56,103 nucleotides of DNA from Hofstenia miamia (Eukaryota > Xenacoelomorpha > Acoela), in NCBI GenBank assembly GCA_004352715.1, contig SCFE01000057.1, positions 347,929 through 404,031 on the forward strand, read 5' to 3'. Below the pieces are notes generated by a model, which made no database searches, had not been told where the DNA came from, and saw only the letters and a program-made list of their open reading frames with translations. Each line of letters opens with the position of its first letter. Within the stretch, counting starts at the first letter, position 1. The translations under genes were made by a program, and so were the position numbers. This document shows positions 22,155 through 32,376 of the stretch, one piece after another.

Positions 22155-22904
22155 GTCAATGACTCAGGTTGAGATGTTCAATACATAAATCAGGATGAAA
22201 GCAAGCCTTAGTTGAAGATATATAATGCAGAATCATCCTCCAAGCCATTTTACTGTTGGGATAAATCTTTTTATTTAAATATAGACTATATTAGCAGAAG
22301 AAGTTCTATCTTCTTTCAACTGCTTAGTAACTATATCATTACTATTTAGGTAATAATTTTAGCAGCTTCCAATAGGGCTTCTCCCTGATGCAGATCCATT
22401 CAGCAATGATCCAAGAAGTTTGACCATCTAATTCTGATTCACCAACTCCTCAGCTCATTGAAATAGATTGTGTTTTCCCTAATTAGTGCAGTGCTAATAA
22501 TATTCATGACACAATTTGAGTTATTATCGTTCAGAATACATGCATTCCTAACTGATGAGTGCATGTTGCAAGAACTCCAGTAACTGATCACTGTAATAAC
22601 AGTTGCTTACATTTAATACATGCATGGAATAAATTGCAGTTAATTTCAACTATTAACTTGCCATTAACACTTTGACTACGTTCCCCTGTTCCCCCAATGT
22701 TCCCAGTGGGTGTGCTCAGCACTAACTGAAATGGCCTGGATACGTAGGCTTTGGGGTGGTTTTATTTTTATCATAATCTTGTGTGTTGATGGATTTGGGC
22801 ATATCATATGTCAATGTTTCGCCACCTCGATAGGACTCGCGGAACGTACGCAGAGAACAAACGGTTATCGCGAGTATACTCGTGGTGCGTAGTCAAAGTG
22901 TTAA
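22155..22904. repeat. Duplicated segment, copy A (matches 26140-26890)
   Basis: From TAGTCAATGACTCAGGTTGA to about 22570 the sequence appears identical to 26140-26556. The next 90 bases are clearly diverged though alignable, and the MITE that follows is almost identical again. Homology stops at the MITE's right end. Confidence 0.85.
22664..22904. mobile_element. piggyBac-like MITE, copy A (241 bp)
   Basis: TTAA then CACTTTGACTACG at the left (22664-22680) and CGTAGTCAAAGTG then TTAA at the right (ending 22904): 13-bp inverted termini flanked by a TTAA duplication, the piggyBac superfamily signature. The inside is CpG-rich (CTCGCGGAACGTACGCAGAG). There is no transposase; open frames inside are incidental and shared with copy B only because the copies are almost identical. 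Confidence 0.85.
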
Positions 22905-25139
22905 AATGTTCAAAAATATACATTGAAAAAGGTCAACAAAATGATACTAGAGCCTTCCTTGAAGATTACTCCCTAGTTTTAGGATATTTAAACACATTTA
23001 GTTCACACAACCTTCCTTCGCTGATTAATCGATACAAATTATTTTCGGAATATCTTGAAAGAAATTTATGAAGGAGTTTTATATAAAAGACTCAATAAGC
23101 AATCGCTAGTGAACCAATAATTATGTGGAAATTTGGCTAAGCATACCTATAGATTGTGTGAAAGATTTCTGTTAATCAAATGATACTAAGTTATACACAA
23201 ATACTAAATTTTATATATTAATACAATACATATAAAATATTATGATATTAATAGATTTTACAAATATATATTTCGAAGACCTAATAATATTATTAATATA
23301 TAAATTTAGATAGATGTAAAACGGTTAAGAAAGCGTTTTGCACTGGAAAGTCTGAAATTTTCAATTCAATTTTTTTCTAATTTAGAATAAATTATCACTT
23401 AATTCTAGCTTCATAAGCTAATTTCAAGAATCTTTAATATGCTTAATATCAATTCAAAAACCATTATAAAAAATGAATTTAATAAAATATAGAGAATATA
23501 ATTTAATTGTCCCTGATCGTTTGCAAAACTAGCTTGCCTTAGAACAAATATTGATACCTTATCATGACAAAGCGTTTCACTAAGCAGGCTAAAATCTGAA
23601 AACGAAATTGGTTTATAAAGTGTAGGTAGTGTTTAAGGCAGCTTTGATTAATCTCAATGTAGATTCGTTTTGAAAACAGCAACATGTCACGAAAAAAGAA
23701 AAAAACAAAACATATATGTGTTTTCCAAATAAATAGCTAAAGATCATTAAGACAATTCAATGCTTTGCTATCATAAGTAATCTTCCATCCAACTCAATAC
23801 CGATTCGACAAAAAGTTTACCTTACCCGTCCATACGCGCGGTTTTCCAATCCAGCTTCATGTGATAAAAATTGACTGAGCCATGGAACATTTAGTTATTT
23901 CAAAGTTTTTAAGGGTTTAGACCATGTTTTAAAACTATATTTCATAGTTCAAGACAGTCATAGAAAATAGCCGAACGCCTCTAAAGACGTTGCTCAATTT
24001 GATTTCCAAATTTCTATTTTGTTTTGTAATTTATATTTCGCTAAAATTCATAGAAACAGATTTTTTATAATTCGATCAACATTGCTCGCATGTAAAAAAT
24101 CATTTTATCCATAAACATGCGCCATCTAATGAATGAATATTTGCTACTGCAAATATATACAATTCGTTTTAGCTCCTAGGGCTGAAAATTTAATGGGATC
24201 CAACTTAGGCTATAAACATCTCGAGAATTATTCTCATATTAATCTATCAAATTGTTTATGACATTTTTCCTGATAAGCCAACAAACAGACAAGCAATCAG
24301 AGGAGAAAGCAATGCCTTAATTGATTTCATTATTCTGATATGTATTTTATATTTTTATTGGTTAGTTTGTTATAAAACTTACTAAATGATCATTAGTTTG
24401 AAAACAATTATGCGGTCATTAGCATACCAATATAAAAGAATCCATTAATAAGACAAATATTGGTTTTACATTTAATCTAGGTTTTGTTGAATTTGTTTGT
24501 CCAAAGACTATACTCATTTGGCACTGCTTTTGTTCATCGTGAGAATTTTGATTTGCACCTACATGTGTATGCATGAAACAGCATGTTCAATTTACGATGT
24601 GATATGCTTAATAGCGCATTATTCCTTCAGGACAATTATCTCAGTCACTGAGACTTAATGCAGCCTATTATTGGCATAGCTTATCATGCGAAATATGCAA
24701 ATTGCAATTTTATTGCTTTGACCAAATAATGCTATTCATCAACATTCATTTCGCGTGCATTTCATAATTTATTATTGCATTACAGTAACTCAGTTTCATT
24801 TAATGCTTATCTCGCAATGCTAGATAAATTTTTATGATAGATACGTAGCTAACAGGATCAAAGAAGTACAACCCCAATGCTCTGAAAAATATAATTACCA
24901 AAAATAAAGATATCGGGAAATCTATCTTTGAAAAATGGATAAATATCAAGTATATAGTCTTATCAAATATTCTTTTCAATTCATTACATTTTTAATGACT
25001 AGAAGTGATATGCGTAATCAACAACTTAGCTTACAGGCGCAGGGAATGCAAAATAGAATTTATTAGCAATATGCACCAGTAATTATGAATTTCCAAATGA
25101 AGGCATGGCTTGAAATGCTAAGTGCATTTAGTGCATTGA
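22905..25139. other. CpG-normal intergenic sequence after MITE copy A
   Basis: CpG density returns to that of the flanks. A frame from about 22905 to 23071 (plus) ends GYLNTFSSHNLPSLINRYK and LFSEYLERNL before a stop. It looks protein-like but has no recognised domain or start and may be a 3' exon or chance. 24500-25139 has no assignable feature. Confidence 0.45.
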
Positions 25140-26139
25140 NNNNNNNNNNNNNNNNNNNNNNNNNNNNNNNNNNNNNNNNNNNNNNNNNNNNNNNNNNNNN
25201 NNNNNNNNNNNNNNNNNNNNNNNNNNNNNNNNNNNNNNNNNNNNNNNNNNNNNNNNNNNNNNNNNNNNNNNNNNNNNNNNNNNNNNNNNNNNNNNNNNNN
25301 NNNNNNNNNNNNNNNNNNNNNNNNNNNNNNNNNNNNNNNNNNNNNNNNNNNNNNNNNNNNNNNNNNNNNNNNNNNNNNNNNNNNNNNNNNNNNNNNNNNN
25401 NNNNNNNNNNNNNNNNNNNNNNNNNNNNNNNNNNNNNNNNNNNNNNNNNNNNNNNNNNNNNNNNNNNNNNNNNNNNNNNNNNNNNNNNNNNNNNNNNNNN
25501 NNNNNNNNNNNNNNNNNNNNNNNNNNNNNNNNNNNNNNNNNNNNNNNNNNNNNNNNNNNNNNNNNNNNNNNNNNNNNNNNNNNNNNNNNNNNNNNNNNNN
25601 NNNNNNNNNNNNNNNNNNNNNNNNNNNNNNNNNNNNNNNNNNNNNNNNNNNNNNNNNNNNNNNNNNNNNNNNNNNNNNNNNNNNNNNNNNNNNNNNNNNN
25701 NNNNNNNNNNNNNNNNNNNNNNNNNNNNNNNNNNNNNNNNNNNNNNNNNNNNNNNNNNNNNNNNNNNNNNNNNNNNNNNNNNNNNNNNNNNNNNNNNNNN
25801 NNNNNNNNNNNNNNNNNNNNNNNNNNNNNNNNNNNNNNNNNNNNNNNNNNNNNNNNNNNNNNNNNNNNNNNNNNNNNNNNNNNNNNNNNNNNNNNNNNNN
25901 NNNNNNNNNNNNNNNNNNNNNNNNNNNNNNNNNNNNNNNNNNNNNNNNNNNNNNNNNNNNNNNNNNNNNNNNNNNNNNNNNNNNNNNNNNNNNNNNNNNN
26001 NNNNNNNNNNNNNNNNNNNNNNNNNNNNNNNNNNNNNNNNNNNNNNNNNNNNNNNNNNNNNNNNNNNNNNNNNNNNNNNNNNNNNNNNNNNNNNNNNNNN
26101 NNNNNNNNNNNNNNNNNNNNNNNNNNNNNNNNNNNNNNN
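25140..26139. other. Assembly gap of exactly 1000 N
   Basis: The round length suggests a nominal gap of unknown true size. The right flank is a copy of sequence 3 kb to the left (22155 onward), so the join may place two alleles or paralogues in series. Confidence 0.95.
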
Positions 26140-26890
26140 TAGTCAATGACTCAGGTTGAGATGTTCAATACATAAATCAGGATGAAAGCAAGCCTTAGTT
26201 GAAGATATATAATGCAGAATCATCCTCCAAGCCATTTTACTGTTGGGATAAATCTTTTTATTTAAATATAGACTATATTAGCAGAAGAAGTTCTATCTTC
26301 TTTCAACTGCTTAGTAACTATATCATTACTATTTAGGTAATAATTTTAGCAGCTTCCAATAGGGCTTCTCCCTGATGCAGATCCATTCAGCAATGATCCA
26401 AGAAGTTTGACCATCTAATTCTGATTCACCAACTCCTCAGCTCATTGAAATAGATTGTGTTTTCCCTAATTAGTGCAGTGCTAATAATATTCATGACACA
26501 ATTTGAGTTATTATCGTTCAGAATACATGCATTCCTAACTGATGAGTGCATGTTGCAAGTACACCAGTAACTGATAACAATAATCACAGCTGCTTACATA
26601 AAATACATACATGAAATACATTGCAGCTAATTTCAACTATTAACTTGCTTTAACACTTTGACTACGTTCCCCTGTTCCCCCAATGTTCCCAGTGGGTGTG
26701 CTCAGCACTAACTGAAATGGCCTGGATACGTAGGCTTTGTGGTGGTTTTATTTTTATCATAATCTTGTGTGTTGATGGATTTGGGCATATCATATGTCAA
26801 TTTTTCGCCACCTCGATAGGACTCGCGGAACGTACGCAGAGAACAAATGGTTATCGCGAGTATACTCGTGGTGCGTAGTCAAAGTGTTAA
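26140..26890. repeat. Duplicated segment, copy B
   Basis: See 22155-22904. Starts at the gap edge, so its left limit is unknown. About 410 bases look identical, then about 90 diverged bases, then the MITE with only a few differences. Confidence 0.85.
26650..26890. mobile_element. piggyBac-like MITE, copy B (241 bp)
   Basis: Same termini and same length as copy A, TTAA at 26650-26653 and 26887-26890. Differences include GGGTGG to GTGGTGG context, TGTTTCGCC to TTTTTCGCC and AAACGG to AAATGG, the last a CpG to TpG change. Unlike copy A, CpG-poor DNA continues on both sides. Confidence 0.85.
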
Positions 26891-27350
26891 ATCATTAATG
26901 TCTCTTATCAGTTTATTATTGTCTATAGTTTGGATCTAAAATAAGATAAGGTTAAACCTACATCTAGTTAAGACAGCCTTTATTGAATTTGTTATTATAT
27001 GCAAAATGATAATGAATGATAACAAGCTAAGCATAAAAATAAAAAACTTTATCATACACCTAACTTATATGCATTTAGCAATTGGGGACTCAAACCTTGA
27101 ATTGTTCTCACTGTGTTATCCTAACCAATATTTTGCATGAAATGCTTAGCCTTGCATTCTATAAATAAATCACACCATAAGCAAAAGGAAAAAAGTGTAA
27201 TTCCAAAGAATATATTTCATCAACTATCTTTTTTCATTTGTAGCTATTTATAATATTTTTTTACAAACATGTTTGTTCTAATTTAATAAAGGAAACAAGT
27301 ACCTTTTGTCTATTAATTTTCTTTCCCACATCTTATCATCTGGGTAGTCC
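26891..27350. other. CpG-depleted block 3
   Basis: No CpG seen until about 27356 (TTACGTTA). Presumably the original right flank of the MITE insertion. No gene recognised; 27351-27650 is ordinary AT-rich sequence. Confidence 0.65.
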
Positions 27351-27654
27351 ACTTACGTTAACTAAAATTAACAAGAAGCAATTGTCCTATGATTTTTGTC
27401 AAACATTTTGGCGACAAGCATTTGTTAGTAAAAAATTAAAATCAATATAAAATCGTTCTTAGTTAATTTTTCTTCTTTTTCATTCATTTTTGTTTTATAA
27501 TTCTTTCGTAATTTCCAATAATGAGAAGAATGAGAAGGATTATGCTACAATAGTTTTCTTAAACACTGCAATCAATCTTTGATTCCAATGTAGCTCATAT
27601 TTAAATGAAATTCATTTTCAGGTAAATATGATGTGTCTGGTATTTAATCATTAT

Positions 27655-28621
27655 ATTATTATGTCAGCTTTTGTGAAGAACAGTCGGGTCCCCCATCTCT
27701 TGCAGAAGCAATTTGCAGCTCATGGTTTGGTGGCATTGTGACCCTTGATACGATTAGCACTTTGATAAAAAAACAAAAAAAAATATGCAATGTTCGCCTG
27801 CCTAAATTAAAAATAAGCTACTGAAGCTCTTCTCTTTCTCTTTAAGCTTTCACTACCCACACTCACAAACGTCAAATAAGTACCGCAAAAGTCACTGTCT
27901 CAATTTACAGCGACTCAAAAGGAAATCACCGCCCCTCCACCAATTGTGCCTTCAACGCCCAAACTCTTCTTTCCTAGAATATCGCCTGCACTGCAAAAGA
28001 AAACAAAATCAAATTTCAAATCACACGTAAGAAGATAAAAACGGGAGCAATCACACTCATCATAGGAAGCAGCATCCTCAAAGAAATTTGTACACTTCGT
28101 CTTCTTCAAGATCAAATCATAAGCATTCATTCATATCCATGAAGTAGCACAGCAGCACTAACGCAAAAATCGCGCAATATGAAAGTACACACGTTGACAC
28201 TGTAATGCCCAACACTAATGTGCTCAATTCTAGTCCCTACTCATTCCGCTAAAAGTTATACAACATCATTGCAAAAGTCAGGAAAGAATTCAAACCTCAC
28301 CACATCTACCTCTTCGAAATCCCCCTGTCTGTGTAGATCATAATCTCTCAAAGAACTTCGCAATTAAGTACTGCAATCAAGAAGCTTCTCTTAATGTCGT
28401 CTTAGTGTCATTCCAGTCTTTGATCATTTCCTTCTTTTGGCGCACTCTATAAATTCCACTCTTCTTGCGTATGATCGCATCCACCTGTCTGATAAAGGTC
28501 TCTCAGTCTTTATTCATAATCTAAGGAACTTCTTTCACACTCGTTCAACTGACCCAAATCAATATCTTGCAATAACCCACTATTTCCTTCACCACGCCAT
28601 GTCTTATTCCCACCACCCATA
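27655..28621 (+). pseudogene. LINE ORF1 relic: PHD-like finger and SGNH (esterase-like) domain
   Basis: In frame order on the plus strand: AEAICSSWFGGIVTLDTIST (27705 on) resembles the 'iC..C..WfH..Cv.l' end of the PHD finger in CR1/L2-type ORF1. A Pro-rich linker (APPPIVPSTPKLFF) follows. ITLIIGSSILKEI then HSYP, a stop and SST fits SGNH block I (GDS) and the following 'pG.t' loop. IYLFEIPLSV fits the 'i.l..iPPr' strand, DHNLSKNFAIKYCNQ the 'N..i...N..l' helix, and YDRIHLSDKGLSVFIHNLR the catalytic 'D.iHL...G' block. Several frameshifts and stops separate these pieces. Esterase-type ORF1 is known from CR1 and related LINEs, where it is thought to act in RNP or membrane binding. A 2A motif follows about 240 bases later. 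Confidence 0.7.
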
Positions 28622-28801
28622 GTTCAGCCCACCCTACACGATTCTCTATTCCAATGAGCAAAGTAAACTTTTAGAACGTATTTTTTATATTTGCATTGCT
28701 AATTTAAAATGTAAAATTATATTATATACACATGAGACAACCATGCACACACACAATCAAACTGCATTATAAACACTACTATGAACTATCACTAAAATTT
28801 A

Positions 28802-28915
28802 GTAAATATTTTTACTTTCTTTTATGACTACATTTTTAATAATTTAATTATCCCGGCAGGAGATGTAGAATTCAATCCGGGCCCAATTTTAGAAAAAACG
28901 AGCGATGAAGAATAA
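28802..28915 (+). pseudogene. LINE ORF start with 2A ribosome-skipping motif GDVEFNPGP
   Basis: A short frame (FYDYIFNNLIIPAGDVEFNP, then GP and ILEKTSDEE, stop 28913-28915) contains GDVEFNPGP at 28859-28885, an exact match to the 2A consensus D-V/I-E-x-N-P-G-P. The hydrophobic run just before it is also usual. 2A motifs are known near the N-terminus of ORFs in CR1/L2/Rex1-like LINEs, where the ribosome skips the Gly-Pro bond. Here the frame stops nine codons later, so it is a relic of the LINE whose ORF1 remains lie just upstream. Confidence 0.75.
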
Positions 28916-28983
28916 TTACGTCGTTTTTTTCAAGATGAATATACATCTTGACCTTACAATGAAGATCATAGGGCTCTACGTGA

Positions 28984-29319
28984 TTAATTATTTCTAGACC
29001 CAATTAAATTAAATAATACGATCGCATTACCAGTCTCATATGGTATTTTAGTCACATAGTCACATACTTCTTTGCTTATAAATTTGCAATCACTATAGAA
29101 ATTTCTATCTTGTAGCATGCATTGTTTAGTGTGATCATTGCAGTAGTAGTCCCCACCCATTGGTATATTTTGACCCCCATTGCTCATGTACACATATTTG
29201 TTAGGAATGTAAATGGACGATGGAGGCATTCGTCCCATAGTGAGCATAACGAGACTATTGAATTTCATTTTGCATTTAAGAGACGATAACTTTTTTAAAG
29301 ACAACTGAATTTTTCGCAC
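28984..29319 (-). CDS. Hypothetical 111-residue frame, unrecognised
   Basis: Open minus-strand frame with five cysteines clustered in YYCNDHTKQCMLQDRNFYSD and the next 15 residues, near the C-terminal half. No signal peptide is evident and no domain was recognised. No splice site is proposed. It may be an exon of a cysteine-containing protein, element debris or chance. The base composition is like the surroundings. Confidence 0.25.
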   Translation of the reverse strand: MRKIQLSLKKLSSLKCKMKFNSLVMLTMGRMPPSSIYIPNKYVYMSNGGQNIPMGGDYYCNDHTKQCMLQDRNFYSDCKFISKEVCDYVTKIPYETGNAIVLFNLIGSRNN

Positions 29320-31160
29320 TTTAAAACTTTATCATATAATTTTGCAACCAAATTCCAAAATCGGGTTCAGGTCGGGACAGATTGAAGTTTTCGGTTTTGC
29401 GTAGATTTGAAAATCTCAACCCGATTACAACTATAGAGTGATTTGCTACTCTTGCTTATTATACAAAATGCAAAAAATTCATTTTTAATAGCATACAAGA
29501 ATTTTCTAAACTGAAAAAATCTTCAACTGCAGATTAATTGGAATTTCAACATCATTGATAAGTACACAGCTTGTCTCAATAAAAACAACCCTAAAGTTAA
29601 GTGACAAACCAAATGACATAGTTCACAATGACTTAGGACAAACGTCAAAAGCCACTAATGTTTATCCATTTGTCGTATATAATGGTGAACACCAACAGAA
29701 GTTACCAATAAACAACATAAAAATGCACAAACGGTTACATTTGATATTTCACTGTTTAATGAAATTTTGCAAATCATAGAAATATTTTACAAAGTAACAA
29801 CATCTTCTACAAATAAATGGTGTAATAACAAGTAACATAATTGAAAAATATTAGAAACATATAACACATTGCATTGAAAATGATTACCACTAGCGATACT
29901 CACTCCATAAAAGGAATATCAACTATCCAATTTGTGATTAGCGGAAAAGCCTCTGCCCCACTCTAATGGTTATTTCATAAATATACTAACATTAATTACA
30001 AACATGTCAAAGTTCTAATAAGCACATTAACAACAACTTATAAAAATATGTGTTGCAACATAAAATATATAGTTGACATTAAGAATGTACTTCCAACAAA
30101 CAATTTTTGGACAACCCTACAAATCAGGAAATCCTGTTTATGGATTCACAATTAAATCTGAATTATGACCAACATACATGAATTCTAAAATCATGTTGAC
30201 AATCACCAAATGCCTGCTGAAAAACAACTACAAACTTACAAATAAAGAGTATTGCATTTCAAAAATTTTAATATTGCAGTATTATAAATAACAACATATT
30301 TAAACTATTAAAAATTGTATTACTGTGTTCCACAAAGTTTCAGATAAATTACCTGACAAATTATTTCAGTGAAGATTCACATTAAACATTTTTTGCCTCA
30401 AGATCAATATTTTGTTAAGAATTCAATGTTATGAACATTTTGTTATCAGGAATTTACATTTTAACTGATTCCCAGTGAGGGGTGTTATCAAAACCATACC
30501 CTGAATACACAAGGCATGCAAAACTAATCAAAAACTTGAATTCAGCTTACAAAGCTTTGTGTATTCAGAAATGTTGGTATGAGTGCAGTAACTACCCTCA
30601 ATTATTATCATTACTCTGTCAAGAAAATACAATGATGAAATCCAAACACTGCTGTGAAACATACAATTTGCTCATTACCAATATTACAATGTTGGTTTCT
30701 GAAGGAAATGTTTTGACGAAGAGATTGCAACAGAAGTATCAACAATATTCCTATTAGTGTTTGATTTTATTTGTATTGTTTTCAGTCGCTTATCAAGGAA
30801 TTCATTTTGTGCGTGTATATTAAATTTAAGTCTTCCATCCATCTATTGTTTGATCAATTTGGTTTTGCTATTATTCATAGCTTTATTTCACATGAGTGTA
30901 AATATTTACTACTATTTGTAACTAGTGAGAATGTGCAAATTTCTGTTGATTTAAGTTTTGCTGTCGTACTGTTCAGTTGCCTTTCTTATTCTATTATAAA
31001 GTTCCTGAATTTTTTAGATTTTAGAATTAATTTCTTACAAAATTGCCCATTGGTTTATAATTCATTATCTTATTATATTTTATTTAATATGTTGTTGATC
31101 TTTATGATCTCGAATTAGGGTATCATTTCTTTCGTAAAGGTAAGATTACCTGAAGCCTTA
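29320..31160. other. Intergenic, short unassigned frames
   Basis: 29355-29425 has CGGGTTCAGGTCGGG and, 60 bases on, CAACCCGATT, resembling hAT-type termini built of GGGT units. The plus frames 29555-29779 and 30482-30757 (the latter with CIQKCWYECSNYPQLLSLLC) are protein-like in places but match nothing I recognise. Confidence 0.35.
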
Positions 31161-31212
31161 AACGGTTGATTATTATTCCCCCGTGTCTGCGTGATAAATT
31201 CTTCACACGTAG

Positions 31213-31282
31213 AGTACCCATTCTAGAAGAAGATATTGAAATAACAGAATACGAATACAACATAACAAAGTACAATCAAGAT
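31213..31282 (+). other. Candidate small internal exon
   Basis: CACACGTAG acceptor, then 70 bases coding VPILEEDIEITEYEYNITKY NQD in the open frame, then GTAAGT. Good splice sites and an acidic, codon-regular peptide suggest an exon, but no partner exons were found with certainty. Confidence 0.3.
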
Positions 31283-32265
31283 GTAAGTCTGTTGACGATT
31301 GTTTCATTTGAACATTTTGGTTTTTCGAGTGTGAAATGTTGCTACTGGAATATTTCTGAACGAAAATTTTTAGAATTAAATTGATCAATTTTACCCCTCA
31401 TTTTACGCTTAAACCTAATTCACCAATACATCTTTCTTCTAACCTAATTATTGTAAACAGCGTGAAAATTGACTTTCCTAAACTTAATACATTTCTGTAG
31501 AAACAAACACTTTCTACTGTCCAGCTGGCAACTTTTCATATTGAAAAATTTGTGCAGAATTTTCTACTGCATTTTTCCAATTGTCACCTTTTCAGGTATC
31601 AATTAATGATTGGCATTAAACTAAATACAAAGTGTAATGGTCTTGGCGATCTCCCAGGAATATTGCAATCCAAATTCGCAGCCTCCCACGTACCTACCTT
31701 CTCTAAGAGCACACCCCCTTCTGTGAACCTCCATTGTCCTTTGAATCATCTATTTCTATACTCATTACTTCCATAAATGCTGCTTTGGCACTTCGTCCAT
31801 CAATGAGGTGTAGCGCTTGGCCAGATGAACAAAGACGATGCATCTGGCGCTCTCCTCTTTCTCTTAGAAGATTCCCCTACTTCCTTTGAAGCACACCCTT
31901 TCCACAATGCAAATTATTCATCAACAACAAACATCCACTTTACGTCCACTTTATAATTGATTCCGTTTCTAATCAAACTCGCCAATTTCTTCATCCATTT
32001 TTTCTTCAAGCAGAGATATCCAGTTCTCAGGATTTTTCTACTTCAACACGTTGCACTTCTTTGCTACATACACCTGCTCTGCAGTCAATCTGCACCTGAT
32101 TTATCAACAACGTTGCTCCAATTCATTACTGAAAGCTCTAAGGCATTTTAATGTTTATTTTACAATTTGAAAGTTTAGCTAAAAGAAACCTAAAACTGCA
32201 ATTTGAATCTGAAACTAGAAAAATATAATGCTACTAAGAATGATTTCTTATCATTTTATGCTATT
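31283..32265. other. C-rich stretch, possible degraded LINE ORF1
   Basis: 31670-32150 is richer in C than its surroundings, like the SGNH relic at 27.9-28.6 kb, and it precedes a 2A-like motif at similar spacing. It may be the same ORF1 in a more decayed copy. No domain block could be matched. Confidence 0.3.
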
Positions 32266-32268
32266 AAG

Positions 32269-32376
32269 TTTCATGATGTATTATTCGAGTATCTAAGCGC
32301 TCTTTTAGCAATAAAATTAATTGTTTTTGAAATTATTGAAATAGACCCAGGTCCTCGTGTGGCTGAAAATTACTAA
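32269..32376 (+). pseudogene. Second LINE fragment with degenerate 2A motif
   Basis: Frame FHDVLFEYLSALLAIKLIVF then EIIEIDPGPRVAENY and a stop (32374-32376). A hydrophobic run followed by E-I-x-P-G-P has the layout of the 2A segment at 28802-28915, but the expected Gly-Asp is Ile-Ile and the Asn is Asp, so skipping would be impaired. It ends soon after PGP like the first copy. Confidence 0.45.

Larger units (their letters stand above)
14821..22663. other. CpG-depleted block 2, about 7.8 kb with two CpG
   Basis: Reading line by line I found only two CpG (near 21603 and 22528). At about one third G+C, independent placement would give very roughly 150-200. C and G remain common in other contexts, and TG, CA and ATG/CAT words are frequent, the pattern of CpG to TpG/CpA loss. 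The right border is sharp: CpG return in the first bases of the piggyBac-like MITE at 22664. Apart from a gypsy relic near 18.4-19.4 kb, no coding sequence is recognised. Short frames such as 16231-16422, 18834-19022 and 21200-21415 have no support. Confidence 0.85.

Noticed and set aside
14821-22663. Bisulfite or sequencing artefact as the cause of CpG loss
   Set aside because: Non-CpG C remains common on both strands and changes occur as both TpG and CpA, which conversion of one strand would not give.
22710-23071. Open frames within the piggyBac-like MITE, shared with 26696-26878
   Set aside because: Shared because the two MITE copies are nearly identical; no transposase or other domain, and the element is only 241 bp.
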